From positions 172,507 through 236,506 of the forward strand of contig VXAA01007265.1 of NCBI GenBank assembly GCA_013399115.1: a DNA stretch of 64,000 bases. Reading direction: 5' to 3'. The notes under the pieces are model-generated. The model saw only the letters and a list, made by a program, of their open reading frames with translations. It was not told the DNA's origin and did not search any database. Shown piece by piece: positions 11,661 to 24,067 of this stretch. How positions within the stretch are numbered: position 1 is the stretch's first letter; the number at the start of each line of letters is the position of its first letter. The position numbers and the translations under genes are program-made. This DNA comes from Anseranas semipalmata. Taxonomy: Eukaryota; Chordata; Aves; Anseriformes; Anseranatidae.

Positions 11661-14103
11661 CACAAGAAAGCTATTTGGTTTATTGTGCCAAGAGCTGAGC
11701 AAGGGCTGCTGTGGAAAGTTAAATACAATCCAGAGTGGGCACAAGGCAGGATCAACAGAGACATTGTTAAAATGCACTTGCAGAAGATGTATTGCACCGT
11801 ACTGAGTATGGAAATACTAAGAAACATGCTTGGGCTTGTATTTTCAATGAGCCATGGTGTGTGTGTTGTTTTTTTGTTGTTGTTTTTTTCTCCCAACTTT
11901 CAGTGGCTTCAGGAGGAGGCCTTTGGCAGCTTCCAGGCTTTCACTTTGTTTTCAGAGCCTGATGTTGAGGAGAACTGATCCCTGGCCCCAGCTGGGACAT
12001 GTCCCAGCTTACTATTGTGCCAAGGAAGCAGTAGGCAGCTTGGAGGGGAGCTGCCAAACTCAAGCCATGTCTTGAGCTCTGCACGTACAAAATGAGCTCT
12101 CACAAGACCAGATTTCATGCCACCTGCATCAGGACCTTCATCCTCCAACTATGCCGGACAACCTGAGCGTCAGCACTCTGGGCGTTTCAGACTCTGCTTC
12201 CCATCTGCGGAGGGATGGGTGAATGAGCGAGGGGAAAAAGGTAACTGGCTTCAACTTCTGCCTTTTGGTATGATTCATGCTAGACTGGGATGGGGGAAGG
12301 AAGAAGAGAAGGATCCCACATTTTCCAGTGTGTCACTTGTCAGCAGGTCACAGGGCTCTTGCTTGGGATGGACGTGAGGTCAGCTGAGCTCCCACTTTGG
12401 TGGTTTTCCTCTTAAGCCACCAAGTGTGTGTCCTCTGGGAGTCACCCCAGGTGTAGGGTCCACTGCTCATGCCCTGGCAGATGGCAGGAGCAGTCCTGGG
12501 AGGAGATGGGTCCCCAGCAGACAGGAAGGACCGTGGCACCCTTGGACAGGGTGGGCCTTGGTAGCAGAGCAGTGGGGAGCAAAGAGGGATTTGGCTAGTC
12601 CGTGTGAGAACTGCCACATCACAGCCACAGTGCTGCACCCCCTAAGAGTCTGATCCAACTTCTTATGGCACCTTTTGTGCTGCAGTACAATGGGGGGCCT
12701 TGTGGCTGTTTCCCATTTCACCTTGGAGACCTTGGCCATCCTTCTGGCATCCAGGATCAGAGAGTGCTGAGGATTTACCCTGAATCCTCTCTGGAGGATG
12801 GGCAGGTGGGCTGCCAACCCAGGGGGCAGATTCCAGCATTTAAAGAGAAAAGCCCACAAAGTTCATGTCTGAGGTGTTTATGTGGGCTGAAAAAGGATTT
12901 TGAGGCAGCACGTAGATGTAGCTAACTGCAGAGAAGCTACTTGGTGACTCAGTTCATGCTTGAATTCACAGACTGAAGCAGGTTATTCAGTGGAGTAAAC
13001 CAGCACAGAGGTTGAAAGGTGAGGGGGATCATTGCCCGTTGATATCTTCCACATCCATGTCAACACCAGCTCTCAGGATAGCGGCTCCAGTAACAGTGAT
13101 CTAGGTGACAGCTACCTCCCACCTTTCAGAAGACAAACCAGCTGCTGTTACTGTGGACACACGAGCCACATTGCGGGAAATGCTCCACCCTGTGGGAAGG
13201 AGTGACCCGGTTTAGCTGGCTCCTGGGGCAGGTTCTCCTTTCTGCATTTGAGCTTTGCTGAAGGTGAAAGGGTCTTGGGGTGGGAGGGCCAATTCCCCGT
13301 TGAAGGCCACACGCTCTGCAAGGCCTGGCCTTAGCCACCACCAGTCCTGGGAAGAAGGTTTGACCTGAAGCTTGTTCCATCGTTGCTGACTTCTTGGTCT
13401 GTGCAGCAACTTGTTGGGAAAGGTACTGCGTCAGATTTCATGCCCCTGTGGGGCTTTGGAGGTGCTTTTTTGGAAGTGTAGAAATGACTCAATTTGAAGC
13501 TTGAGGTGGCTTTATGTGAACAGAAAACCCAAGCAGGTCACTAGTGCATCCCATGGTTTCTCATGCCCTCTTCTCAGGCTTTGCTATGCAAAATGAACAG
13601 TGCTTTTCTTGCTGAGACTAAGAAAACCTTCCAGGCCAAGTTCCAAGGTCAAGCCATCCATCTGGCCTTCTCCATCTATATGAATTAACTGTCTTCAGCA
13701 CAAATTTGAAACAGTGCAAATGCATCGTTGTTAGAGCACGTTTTGAGAACAGCTTCAGGAGCACTGAACATATCGTTACTTGTAATGAGGCAGGGTTCCC
13801 AGGCATTTAACTGAACTTGCTATTTAGGCTCAGTTACTACAGTGGCTTCCCAGTTTCTCCTTTGTTTCCAGGTTACTACTTTGCCATAGAACAATTATTT
13901 ATTTTTCACCAGCAGCACAAGATACATTTTGCTTGGTTTCCCTTGAGTGTTCCTTGCTTGTGGTCAATGAAAGAAAAGTTCAGTGAGTCTGACTGCTCCG
14001 TGTTGTCACAGCTTCTTCTTCATAGCTTGATCTCTCAGGCTCCTGAGGTAGGGATGGGCTTTCATTCGGGGCACTAGAGTTCATGACCAGTGGGTTTTGT
14101 TCC
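11661..14103. other. Non-coding DNA, no gene recognised
   Basis: Single-copy DNA of moderate GC. Open frames up to about 130 codons occur on both strands in 12.3-12.9 kb with no domain that I recognise. I see no mobile element or RNA gene. Confidence 0.55.
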
Positions 14104-14122
14104 TTTTTTTTTTTTTTTTTTT
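14104..14122. repeat. Poly-T tract (19 T)
   Basis: An uninterrupted run of 19 T. It could be the A-tail of a minus-strand retrocopy, but no recognisable retrocopied gene lies on the tail-proximal (right) side, so I treat it as a simple homopolymer. Confidence 0.85.
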
Positions 14123-14879
14123 CCTTTAGCAAAAGGCAAAAGGTCCTTCTCTGCATTCCTGCTGACTTGTTCCTGTTTTCATCTTTGCCTCTCGCTCCCC
14201 TTTGGTCCTCAGTCTTGGTTCAAAGGGACCTTAAACCAAGGTGACTCGTTCATACCTAGTGCAAGCCAGGGACAATTCACTCCTGGGGAAGGAATGGGCA
14301 GTTTGTACATTCCCATCATCACCAAGGGCTTCCTATGAAGGAAGATAGCTCAAAGTTTCTGGGGCTCCCTTCTCCCACAGTAAAATTAGTCTGTGGGCAG
14401 ACTTACAATCGGCACATTTCTATTTATCTTGGCTGTGAGCCCTCCACAGCCTCCATTGTCTTCTTTGGGAAACCAGTCAATTGCTTTGCATGACTCTCTG
14501 CTTCCCTGCACTCAGATTGTCTGCTTTGCAGGACCCTGTATGCTCAGAGCAATCCAGATGTGAATTAAGTCCCTTCTTTTTTAGCATAATCTTTTTTCCA
14601 CATGGCCCCACTTTTTTGGTTGCTGTTTGCCCACTAAAGGCCTGCTTATAGGCCTGTATTGGTACATGCAGACTGTTTCCCACCTCAGAATCGGGCATGA
14701 CAATTCTTCCATGCCTCCTAGGGGCACTCTGAAGAAAAACACGTTGAGTTATCCTGACCTCTGATCTTTATGATTATTGTGTGTGATTGCTGCATGTAAA
14801 CTGGACGGATGGATGTAGCAAGGCCATGTAGGATGTTCAGGTGGCCCTCCTAGCTGTGTGACAGCTCCTCATTAACAAA

Positions 14880-15180
14880 TGCTCGGTGGTCACTTCGACC
14901 CGAGATTGGGGCAGAGCTCGCGTTTCCCTGATTCCCCAGGAAAGACTGTACCTCCTGAATGCAGGAAAATCTCTCCCAGGGGGCTGACTGTCCCATGGGG
15001 GAGCAGTCGGACTCCATCCAGTATATCTATGTAGCGGTCACTTGTAATCGTTGCTAATCCAATGAGAGTATTAAGAAGGCATGGAGTCCAGCATACATTT
15101 ATTGGTCTGAGGGGATACCACTGACAGAGACAAAGCAAGGGACAGTATTTCCCAGAAATGAATGTTGACATTTATGGAAA
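14880..15180 (-). mobile_element. Possible endogenous-retrovirus LTR fragment
   Basis: Read on the minus strand, this segment has the order expected of an LTR: a region before an AATAAA polyadenylation signal (complement of 15098-15103), an R/U5-like stretch rich in C tracts, and an end at ...CACCGAGCA that gives the CA terminus (14880). No primer-binding site or internal retroviral coding sequence follows, so it would be a solo or truncated LTR. The start (U3) boundary is unclear. The element family is not recognised and the call rests on layout only. Confidence 0.3.
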
Positions 15181-15229
15181 TATAGAGTGTACGTCCACAT
15201 CTATTTTAAGTGTTTGCATGAGAGCTACC

Positions 15230-15510
15230 TGGGAAGTCTCTATTATGGGTAAATTTCCTAAAGGGTAATAAGTTTTTCTCTTAAGCTAATATTCTAAAGG
15301 GATAGATTAAATTAAAGGTTCATTTAAAAACTATTTTTTTTTTCTCCTGGAAGGTGAATAATACTTTTCACTTGTTATGATGGGCTACAGCAGTGCGTGT
15401 TTTATTTGCATATATAGTTTGGTTAGCTGGCATTACTTCAAATTCAATATTATTCATTTTTGGTGAGTAACGAACAATTTGGGTCCTGATCCTTTACATT
15501 AATCTCATAA
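15230..15510. promoter_or_regulatory. Candidate conserved regulatory block
   Basis: AT-rich, low-repeat block with a POU-octamer-like ATTTGCATAT near 15406 and several ATTA/TAAT cores (for example CATTAATCTCATAAATTAATCC near 15498-15519). Inferred from composition only. Its left part could instead belong to the U3 side of the neighbouring LTR-like segment. Confidence 0.2.
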
Positions 15511-15525
15511 ATTAATCCCGCTGGG

Positions 15526-15593
15526 TAAAATCTTGTCCTCATTGATGTTGACAGCAAAACTGCCATGGATGTCACTTGGGCCAGGGTTTCACC
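15526..15593. repeat. Ancient palindromic interspersed repeat relic
   Basis: The segment has the arrangement 'aaatcttgtcctcattga ... gatgt...' followed by its near mirror '...ggatgtcacttgggcc', ending in AGGGTTTCACC. This matches a degenerate, partly self-complementary interspersed repeat that I associate with bird, crocodile and turtle DNA (a 'CCATTGA-AGTCAATGG' type core). Related relics occur at 17031-17092, 24068-24118 and 29779-29838. I do not assign a family name. Confidence 0.45.
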
Positions 15594-17030
15594 TGCTACT
15601 CATATGCTTAAACGTACACCTGAGTCCCTGTTTTATTGACATGCTGTGTGCTGGGGCTCTCCTTGTGTTCAGCCAGCAACTCCTGTCCTCCAGTAGTGAT
15701 GTGAAGAGCTCAGGAGACAGTCTGTTGAAAAATCAAAGTCCTATCGCAAATGTACTGAGCTGCTTTTCACCTTCCAGGAGCTGAACAGGTTAAAGGAGTG
15801 AAATCCAGGCTACCCACACCACTTGCACGTGGTGGTTACTCGGGGTCAGTGTTTCCCTGTGCAGTCAGGTAGGGATTGATTTTTTTCGTTTGTTTGTTTG
15901 TATAGGTCTATCTCTCAGCAACAGAGAGAAAGACATTATAAACATGGGAAAATCTGATGTGGAAAAGCTGGCGAGGGAAAATGTTCATTTTTTTTAGGAC
16001 TAATATATATGCATGTATCTAATGAATGGTATATTGTATATCTCATAAAAACTGTATTAAAACCTATCAGGACTGTGAATTGAAATATGGGGCTATGGAT
16101 GGATGATGTTTTCTGATAGAACAAATATCCTTCGTGGTTGGCTTGGGTTCATTTTATCTCTTTATTTTTCACTCTCCCTATTCAGTAGGGGGTTTCAGGT
16201 TTCCTACTCCCTGCAGAGGATCAGTCATTTTCTCCCTGTGGTATTCTCAGCAGAGCATCTTCATCCTGTGCATACTCACAATTGACTGGGTGCACTGAAG
16301 TGCTCTTATTCATTTTGTTTCCTGAAAAACTTAGCAGTAGAGAGGAAAATCAAAAAAGAGGGTCAACTAACTGGGCAGGTCCCTATAGGAAACTCAAGGA
16401 CCTTGTTTTTGTTGAAATTGCTTGGTGCTTCACGAAGTTAATCTCTTCCACCTGATAAGTTAGCCAGATACAAGAGATCGTGGTTAGTTTCTACTGAAGG
16501 GAGATTTTTATTTTTATTTTTTAATGCAGGATAGGTTTATGTACAAAAACATACAAATCTGACCACAGGCAGAACCAAAGAGCAAGTGAGTAACTTTGCA
16601 CCTAGCTTTCTGCAAACACTAACGTGTTTTTTTGTCTTTGCTGGGCATAAATTCCGTTTTTGTTTGCCTTTTTTATGGTGGTTGTTTTTTGTTTTCTTTT
16701 TTCCTTCCCTGGACTATCGCCACTGTGCTGCAGACACAAAGCAATAACCAGATAAGCTCTCTGCTTTACACCTGCATTTACGTGCCTGCATTTAGGATGG
16801 AGGCTGGGATGAGTCCTTCCCAAAGGTTGTGCGTGAAGGGCAGCGACTGCATCCGAGTGGCAGGAGTCTCTGTGCTCAGAGCAGAGATCGTCTTCCCTGC
16901 ACCACCTGGCTACTCTGCAAATTAATCTTTGGACGCCTGAAGATGGGCACCCAGAAAATGAGGTACGGGCAGTGGCAGTGTGTGACAAATTTAGATTAGG
17001 AGTGATCTGTCACAGCCAGGGATGGTATCC
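15594..17030. other. Non-coding DNA, no gene recognised
   Basis: AT-rich single-copy DNA with short T-rich stretches (for example around 15882-15902 and 16500-16530). No coding exon, RNA gene or mobile element is evident. Confidence 0.6.
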
Positions 17031-17092
17031 ACTTCTGAACTCACTGGCAAGAAATACTCATTGACATTAGTGGGAGCACAATGGGGGCCCAG
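17031..17092. repeat. Ancient palindromic interspersed repeat relic
   Basis: Contains ACTCATTGACATTAGTGGGA, a degenerate version of the core also seen at 15526-15593 and 29779-29838. It is strongly decayed and its boundaries are approximate. Confidence 0.35.
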
Positions 17093-17236
17093 CTTGCCCA
17101 CAGTTACTATATTAAATGACCTGTAACTCAAAAGGTCTTGGATGAAATTTATTATTCTGCACCCAGCACATCAGTTGGCAGTGACATTTAGCTGAAGACA
17201 AACTCTGAAGAAGTGATAAGCTAGTGGAAAGCAGGC

Positions 17237-17251
17237 AAAAAAAAAAAAAAA
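17237..17251. repeat. Poly-A tract
   Basis: A run of 15 A. Simple homopolymer. Confidence 0.8.
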
Positions 17252-17599
17252 GGTAAAAGAATAAATTAAATCTAGTTAATTTTATTAATGACTTGTAGTT
17301 TAAATAGCTGTGGGTAATTTTCTTCTGATTCTGCAGAAATAGCCCCCTTTTGCAGAAGGATTTGCAGATTCTACAGGATTTCCAAAACAAAACAAGTACT
17401 AGGAAGGTTTTATTATGGAAACTGTTTTCACTGTTCAGCAAAAAGAAATTCTTCCTATTTCTCGTCATTGATATGGGTCCTTCACCGCCATACCTTCCCA
17501 GTGGTCTGTTGCTCTGATGGTGGTGCTAGTGAAGAATATCTGACCCCCCCTTCTATCTCCAGGTATGTGTATGTGCTGACGCATGAAATGGCTTCTTCA

Positions 17600-18190
17600 A
17601 ACACTCTTCTATTGCTTTTTCAGTTTGGGAATTAAAATGGAAAGCACTTTCACTCCTTAATATAGAAAGAAAAATGGAAATGTTATTTTAAAATATTTAA
17701 AGTGGTTAAAATAGCAATCAGCACAAAGAGAGTTTGGTCCATTTTTTAAAAGCAGTCCCCCAATGGCAGGTGAATTGCAGGCCTTTGCACTTGGATCCAG
17801 GCTCCCTTTGCATTTTGATGAGATTTCATGGTTCTTTCATTCATTTATGGTAATGAATCAAATTATGCTTTAAGAAAGTTAGAAATGAAGACAAGAGATG
17901 CTGCTTGTTTAAAAGTATTTTGCATAAATGCAGTGCCTTTTAATTTTGGGTAATGCCGGAGATTGATAATGTAGTCTAAAAGCAAATAAAACGCTGGCAT
18001 ATCCTCTGCAAGCTTTTCTCATGTTGATAAATATCCTTGCTGCCACAGATATGCGCATCTTTGTCCGGCTTTGTCCAGCTGTGTGCTGTAGTACAGAGCA
18101 ATCCTTTTATTATTTGGGCAGATAAAAGTCCTGAATGTATAGGCCAGCTATTTATAATTCTTAGCAACCTGGTACAGATTTCTGAATGTT
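17600..18190. promoter_or_regulatory. Candidate conserved regulatory block, long AT-rich
   Basis: About 590 bases of AT-rich, non-repetitive sequence with many transcription-factor-like cores: CATTTATGGTAATGAATC near 17842, TTTTGCATAAATGC near 17919, and AAATAAAACGCTGG near 17983. It holds no open frame of note. This is the longest such block in the window and is a good candidate for a deeply conserved enhancer, but the call is inference from texture only. Confidence 0.3.
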
Positions 18191-19904
18191 ACATAAACAT
18201 ATGAGGACAAGGCAAAGAGATTTGGATAGTCTGATGATCAAAATCAATATGTATGGGAGCACTTCTTGTGCTGCATTTTGGTGTTTTTTTTTCTAGCCTG
18301 AATCTAGCTAATGTTTCAGAAGTGTATATAAGTCATAGCTAAGGTACTCCTTCATAACTGCAAATGGCAACCATGTAAGGACTGTACCAAAAATTTGACA
18401 AATGTTTCCTCCAAAAACGGTTATTTAGAAAAATCATGAATTATTTAACTTGTACAGTCAAAATATGCTGAAATTAGTATTTTCTCTCTGCTTTTTGGTG
18501 TTGTTTTGTTTGAAAGCCTACTTTTTGTGATACTCTTCCTTCTAATTTGGTTTGGCAAGCGTTTTACAGTACCCTTCAAAGAAATGGTGGCTAAAAGGAG
18601 ACTGGGAGAGTAGTCAGGGTTGTGGGAGTGTTTTTGTTATTCGCTGGGCCTGTTGGTCATGAGGAATTGGGGCAACAAGGCAGATTTCCCTTCCCCGGTG
18701 CCCCTCTCCTCGCAGATGTTTTGCAAGTACAGGCAGATGTGTTTGAATCTGAACCTGAGGAACCTGTCCACCCCAGGTGAAGACATGGCCATTGACTTGG
18801 GCGCTGCTTTTGGTTGTTTGAACCCAAAAGCCTTGGGCCAGCTTTCCGGGGGGGACAGTGAGCCCACAGCTCCGCGGGCGCAGCAGTGGCACCCGGGTCC
18901 ATAGGGGCCTCATGCTCCCCAAGCAGTGGTCTGGGGGGCACGCACCCTCTGAGCCCCCCCAGAATAACACAACCAGCCCATCCGTGGAGCTTGGGCGACC
19001 AACATGCAGGCACTGCTGGCAGGGCAGTGCTGCAGGGTCTTGAGGCCAGACAGCGACCTATTAACTAAGAAAAAGCTGAAGGTCTCGATGCCCTGCCGTG
19101 GCAGGGGGCTGGGGTGCACGTCCGTGGTTAAACAGCAAGTGCTGCTCGTGGTAGCCCGTAAATACAACACTCGGCATCTTGCACCCTCCTGGTAGGCCTA
19201 GATACTGGCAAGTTTTCACTCCGTCTTAATACTGTTATATCCATGGCTGAAACCATAATATTTATGCCGGGTAGTTTTTCAAGAGGCTTACTGGATGTGA
19301 AAACAAGTTCCTGGCTTTTCCCCTTTCATGGAAGTGAGCTGAAGGTCAGATTTACAATGTTTCAAGCTGCATTCTGTGCTCATTTACACAGCTGTAATCT
19401 TGAGTTATGCCACCGAGGACAAGGAATTGCTCCAGACTTACAGGGATATAGCTGACAGCAGAATTTAGCTCGGGGTTGCCAAAGCTCGATAGAGAAGGAG
19501 CTGTGAGGGTGGAATTTGGTGTTCTTGAAGTAGCTTGTGTGTGTTCAAGGAATGCAAGAGCCCCAAGATTTATTAGGAGTGTTGCAGAGCATTATTGAAA
19601 TTAGGCTTAATTATCTGTGTAATTTGCTGGAACCAGCATTTTAGCATTTTTGATCAAGTATATGCCATTAATTTTAGAAAGAGATGTACCAGGCTGCTCT
19701 CAGAAACTGAAATAAAAAGATTAAAAAAGAAAGCCCGTAATTTCTAAGTGGTTTATTCCTAAAACTTTGAGAGTTGTCGGTGGTGGAGCCCCTCTCCCCC
19801 TTTCACAAACAAACAGTCTGTCTGCAGTTTATTCATATGGAAGAAAGTTCACATCATCCCAGAGGGTTATTCCAGCGTGCAGGGAAAGGAAACTTCTCCT
19901 CATT
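18191..19904. other. Non-coding DNA, GC-rich then AT-rich
   Basis: A GC-rich part (about 18640-19110) gives overlapping open frames on both strands without domains. The AT-rich tail (about 19555-19740) again carries ATTA-type cores and may be regulatory. The stretch 19370-19475 might be a decayed old repeat, but I cannot assign it. Confidence 0.5.
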
Positions 19905-20245
19905 CCCAGGCTTGCCGAGCCCAGCCTTCCCTCTGCCTCCTGCCCTTGCTCCAGCCCCGCTGATGCCGCCTGGAGCGGTGCTGACCTTCCTCGCAGGCAG
20001 GCGCGGAAGCGGGGGGCTGCAAGCTGTCACCCGCCCAGCCCCTCGCGGGCTCCTGCTCACACCCGTGCCCTGTCCTCGCCATGCAGACAGCCTCCGCGGG
20101 TACCGCTCCCCGCGGGTGCACCAGCTTTTTCCGCGCCGTCTTCTTGCAGCCCCTGGTGAGGCGTAGCCTGCGGTCGCCTGAGCTCCCAGCGCAGGGGGTG
20201 GGCTGAAGAACAGCCACCGCGGTGCGGCAGGCCCGGCTTTTCTGC
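19905..20245. promoter_or_regulatory. CpG-island-like segment
   Basis: About 340 bases rich in CpG dinucleotides and GC (roughly 25 CpGs counted by eye), with motifs such as CTCCGCGGGTACCGC, CCGCGCCGTC and CCACCGCGGTGCGGC. The flanking DNA is CpG-poor, so the boundaries are quite sharp. It could be a promoter of an unseen transcript or an orphan CpG island. Two plus-strand frames and one minus-strand frame stay open across it, as expected in GC-rich DNA, and none shows a recognised protein. Confidence 0.5.
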
Positions 20246-20699
20246 TGATTTCTGTGGAAACTTCAGACAAGACCCTTAGCCACTGTTTGTCATGTATTAA
20301 ATAGCAATAACGGCGCTTTCCTCTTCCTAAAAAAGCGCTTGAATGTTACAGGCATTAATATGTATGAATAGTATGAAGCTTACTGCAACGTTGAGGGCTA
20401 GAGAAATACCACCACAGCCAGGTTATTAGCTGAGATCTTGCCAAACCTCTGCCCAAGCAAGCTTTTGTTTTTGGGACAGCTGCTGTGTGGCGGTTTGCTG
20501 TTTTCAGCACTTCTCCAGTTCAGATTTTCTCTTCCTTATTTTCCCTTATGCCTTCCCACCCCCTGCATCTGGCAGCACCAAGGTGGTCAGCACGTCATTT
20601 TGGGAGGCGAGAAGGAAATTGGGAGGGGGCTGCCATTACTGAGGTGTTCTGCACCCCAGCTCAGATGGCAGAGCAGCATCAGCTCAGGCTTTCCCAGTA

Positions 20700-21010
20700 A
20701 ATGATTAACTTCTGTTTGAGAAGAGAGGAGCTGTGGTAAGAATGCAATTAATTATGCCAGCAGCCCAGCCAGGCCAGCAGTCAGCGGTGCTCTCACTTGT
20801 AGCTTCTGGCTCTGCAGGTCTGGTTTGAGAGTAACTAATTAAACGCAGGTGCAGGCTGGAAGACTTGTTGAATTAATGTACAGTGTCTTCTTTTCTGTGT
20901 TCCCAGGCATTTGTAGCTTGCAAGAAAGGAGCAAGCGCTTGATGCTACAAATAATAATAGAGTGCTGATGATGGAGGTAATTAATCCTTTATTATTCTAG
21001 TGTGATAGGC
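20700..21010. promoter_or_regulatory. Candidate conserved regulatory block
   Basis: Non-repetitive block with repeated homeodomain cores: GCAATTAATTATGCC near 20743, GTAACTAATTAAACG near 20831, TTGAATTAATGTAC near 20868 and GGTAATTAATCC near 20976. It also encloses the short hairpin at 20909-20952. The repeated TAATTA cores support a developmental-enhancer reading, but conservation was not tested. Confidence 0.3.
20909..20952. other. Short inverted repeat (hairpin)
   Basis: Perfect 9-base arms ATTTGTAGC (20909-20917) and GCTACAAAT (20944-20952) enclose a further CAAG/CTTG pairing with a small internal loop. The stem of about 13 pairs is shorter than a typical pre-microRNA, so a small-RNA role is not supported. 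It may be a cruciform-type or chance palindrome. Confidence 0.5.
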
Positions 21011-24000
21011 TGCTGCTAGGGCTGTCATCCAAGTACTTCTCATGCAAAAACGTGTCTCAAAGGTGAAAGAACAGGGAGTAGGTGAAAGGATGAATAACAT
21101 TTTAATGGATTCTCTGGTGTTGTGGGCATAGATACATCTTCAGGTTTTTGGCAAGACTGTCAGGACCTGGTAGTTAAAACACAAGGCAGCATTCACTGCA
21201 CTATGGTCTGGGCTCCATCTTTGACTCACTAAGGCCATTTTGGCAAGCAGCAGCTTAAAATGAAAATTCAGGCAGTTTCAAACAGCAAACAGACATGGAA
21301 GGGAAATGCAAGAACATAACTGTGGCTCTCTGCGGGCTTTCCTTGTGCTTTTACTACTTCCTGGGCATCCTCAGTCGGCCACTGTCATTAAGAGGCAGTG
21401 GCTTTGATGGACTTTACATTAATCCCAGCACTGTTTCTCCAGGCGATGCTGAAGCTGATGGTCCTGCCGTGTGGGTGACTGGCTTCAAGTGGAGGTAACG
21501 GGGCTGTCTAAGGGGCTGCAACAATAACAAATACTGTTTGGGGTTATTTGCTACTAATAGCAAATGCCATAAAATGCTGGGTTTTGTTGGTAGCTTTCTA
21601 TTGCTCAGATAATGATCCTCCCTGGTTCAAATCAAATTCCAGGACTCGGATATCTTTTCTAGCTATAATTAAGGGAAAATCATGAAAATGATGGCCTTCT
21701 GCTTTACTTGTAATATCCTTTTGTCCCAGGCATAGGAGTTTTATGATTTTAAGAGATGGTAAGAAGGATGTAACTTCCTGTGGTAGAAACAATTTGGAGT
21801 ACAAAGCATTAAGAAACTTCAGTCTTAACACGTAAGGAGAAAAAAAAAAAGTGTTTATTTTAAAGATAGTAGCGATTTTGTGCTCTTGTTATTTCATGAT
21901 GAAAATGGTCCAAAGCTATTAGTAATGTTTATAGTGAGAAAATAATGCCGAGTCTAATAAATGGATTGGATAGGACAGACCATGTTTTATTCAGTGTGGG
22001 AACCAAACACTGCCATATTGTACAGATTTGCTGATCTGGAAGAATTGTACTTGCCTTACGGAATGCAGCTTGAAAGCTGAGCGCATGAAAATGACAGTTT
22101 TTTGTTCTGTAATGCAGAGAATTTTAAGACAGAAACATTATTTGGGGAGTTTTCTAAGGAATTCTGATCAACTTATGTAAGTTCAGGAAATCAGCAATAA
22201 TTTATTATCCTGCCATATTTTCTGGTGGCTTTTGTTTTCCTTGCATCACAATTCTTAACTGAATAGAGGCAAATTGTGTTCAAGTATCTAGATGAGTGTT
22301 GCACAGTGCTGCAGATTTCAATGCTTACTCTGTGTTCGTGGAGTAGCTGAGGGCTGGTCTTAGGACGAGGAAGGTTTTCAATTCTTCTTTTTCTCTTTGC
22401 TGGTTACCTGTGACCCTGTGGGAAATTTTTGCATGGTGGAGTGTTTGCTCTCACTGGGTGTGTAAAAAATTTGAAAAAAATGCTATTTTATTGCTGTTTG
22501 TATTTTTACAATGGCAAGAATCCTCACCGACTCCCTCATGGCTGTGGATGCTGGTGGGACAGAGATTGGGAAGGGGTCGGTGAAGCCCTAAATTACTGCT
22601 CAGCACACAGCAAGTCTAGCTGCCGTGTGCGTGTGCATAACCATGTGCTGTGCTGGTAACAAGGACGATTTTGTTTTCTGAATGCCACGCCTCCAAAATT
22701 TCCAGGAAGCTGCTCTGTGCTGCTGACAGTCGCTACACAGGCGACTGCAGCAGTGAGACGGTTTTTGTTCACGTCTTCTTGTCTTCATTAATTTCCAGCG
22801 TGTCATTTCAGCTGCAAATGTGCAGTTACCGTTAATGTGTCCAAAACCATGGAGTCGGCTAGATGGCTATTTATGTCACAGTAAATATTTGATGAGGAGG
22901 TGTGTTATTTTTAGCCATAATAACAAGATGTTGTTGGGATTTATAGGCCTGAAATACTACATGTAACACATGACCATTTCTTACCTTTACTGTTTCCTGA
23001 GGGTTTTTTCCATTTTCCTTAGTAATTTGAACTGGAGAGGTGGTGATTCAGAGAATGTTGGTATGAACCGTTGCACACAAGCTCCATAGTAGGGGAAAAC
23101 ATCGAGCCTCAAATGCCAGGTCCCATGCTGATGGGAGACACTGCAGCCACTGAAGCAATAAACCCAGACAGGCTATACAAATATGTGAATGTACAAATGG
23201 ATCTCAAAGCTGTGATTTTCATATTCCAGCAATCACTGCCATAGGAGTGCGTGACTGACAGCACAAAGGACTTAGATTTACTGTAGAGAGATGTAAATTG
23301 ATAAGCCAGTAGACAGCCATCATTCTTCCTTTATTCTCTCTCTGTATCCCGTGTCTTTCTCTGCTGGCATAATCAAAGCTGACATAGTGCATGCTATACC
23401 AAGTTATATTTTTCGTAATTATAAGACAGTACATGAGATCTGAGGGTGTTATTCAAGAACTGGCACAAAGCTCACTGGAACACGGTTTTTCAGTGATCCT
23501 CTGATAATATTGTTTTTCTCATAGATTCTTGATACTCAGACTCTATGTCTATGCCTTTAAGCTTCTGGCTGCTTTAAGAAGGGATAAAGGAAGGAGTTTT
23601 GTTTTTTTTTTTTCTTTTTTTATGAAGAATTAAATGTTCAAAGTGTGAGACAGCTGAGGGTGGAGAGGAAGAAAACTACTGAGTCTGAAGCATTTTGCTG
23701 CACTGTATGTGTTTCTAAAGAAGGGCTTGTGCGAGCCTGACCTGGGGGGGCAGGTAGAAGTTGTCAACAAACTGGCACATAGAGATCATCTGGAAAGACC
23801 TAAAAGAGCAATATTCCTTCTCCTTAGGACTGACTGGTGGGGCACACCTCTGGTGTCCTATGAGGAGGAGAGGCCAAAGGGTCCTTTTGCACTGATCCAT
23901 CTCATCAGGCTCAGCTGCCTCTGACTTGTAACTGTGAGGTTATTAGATCTACAGAGAAAGGACTGTAAGATACAACAGAGTTATTATGATGCAGTTAAGC

Positions 24001-24067
24001 TTGGAAATCTTTTCCTCAGGTCTGAAAATGTGTGGTAAAATCTGGACACTTATATTGCAACTCTTTG
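21011..24067. other. Non-coding DNA, mostly AT-rich
   Basis: No gene is recognised. The stretch 22835-22990 carries a MEF2-like GCTATTTATG and forkhead-like GTAAATATTTG and could be regulatory. A T-rich tract lies near 23600-23624. Open frames are all short. Confidence 0.55.
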
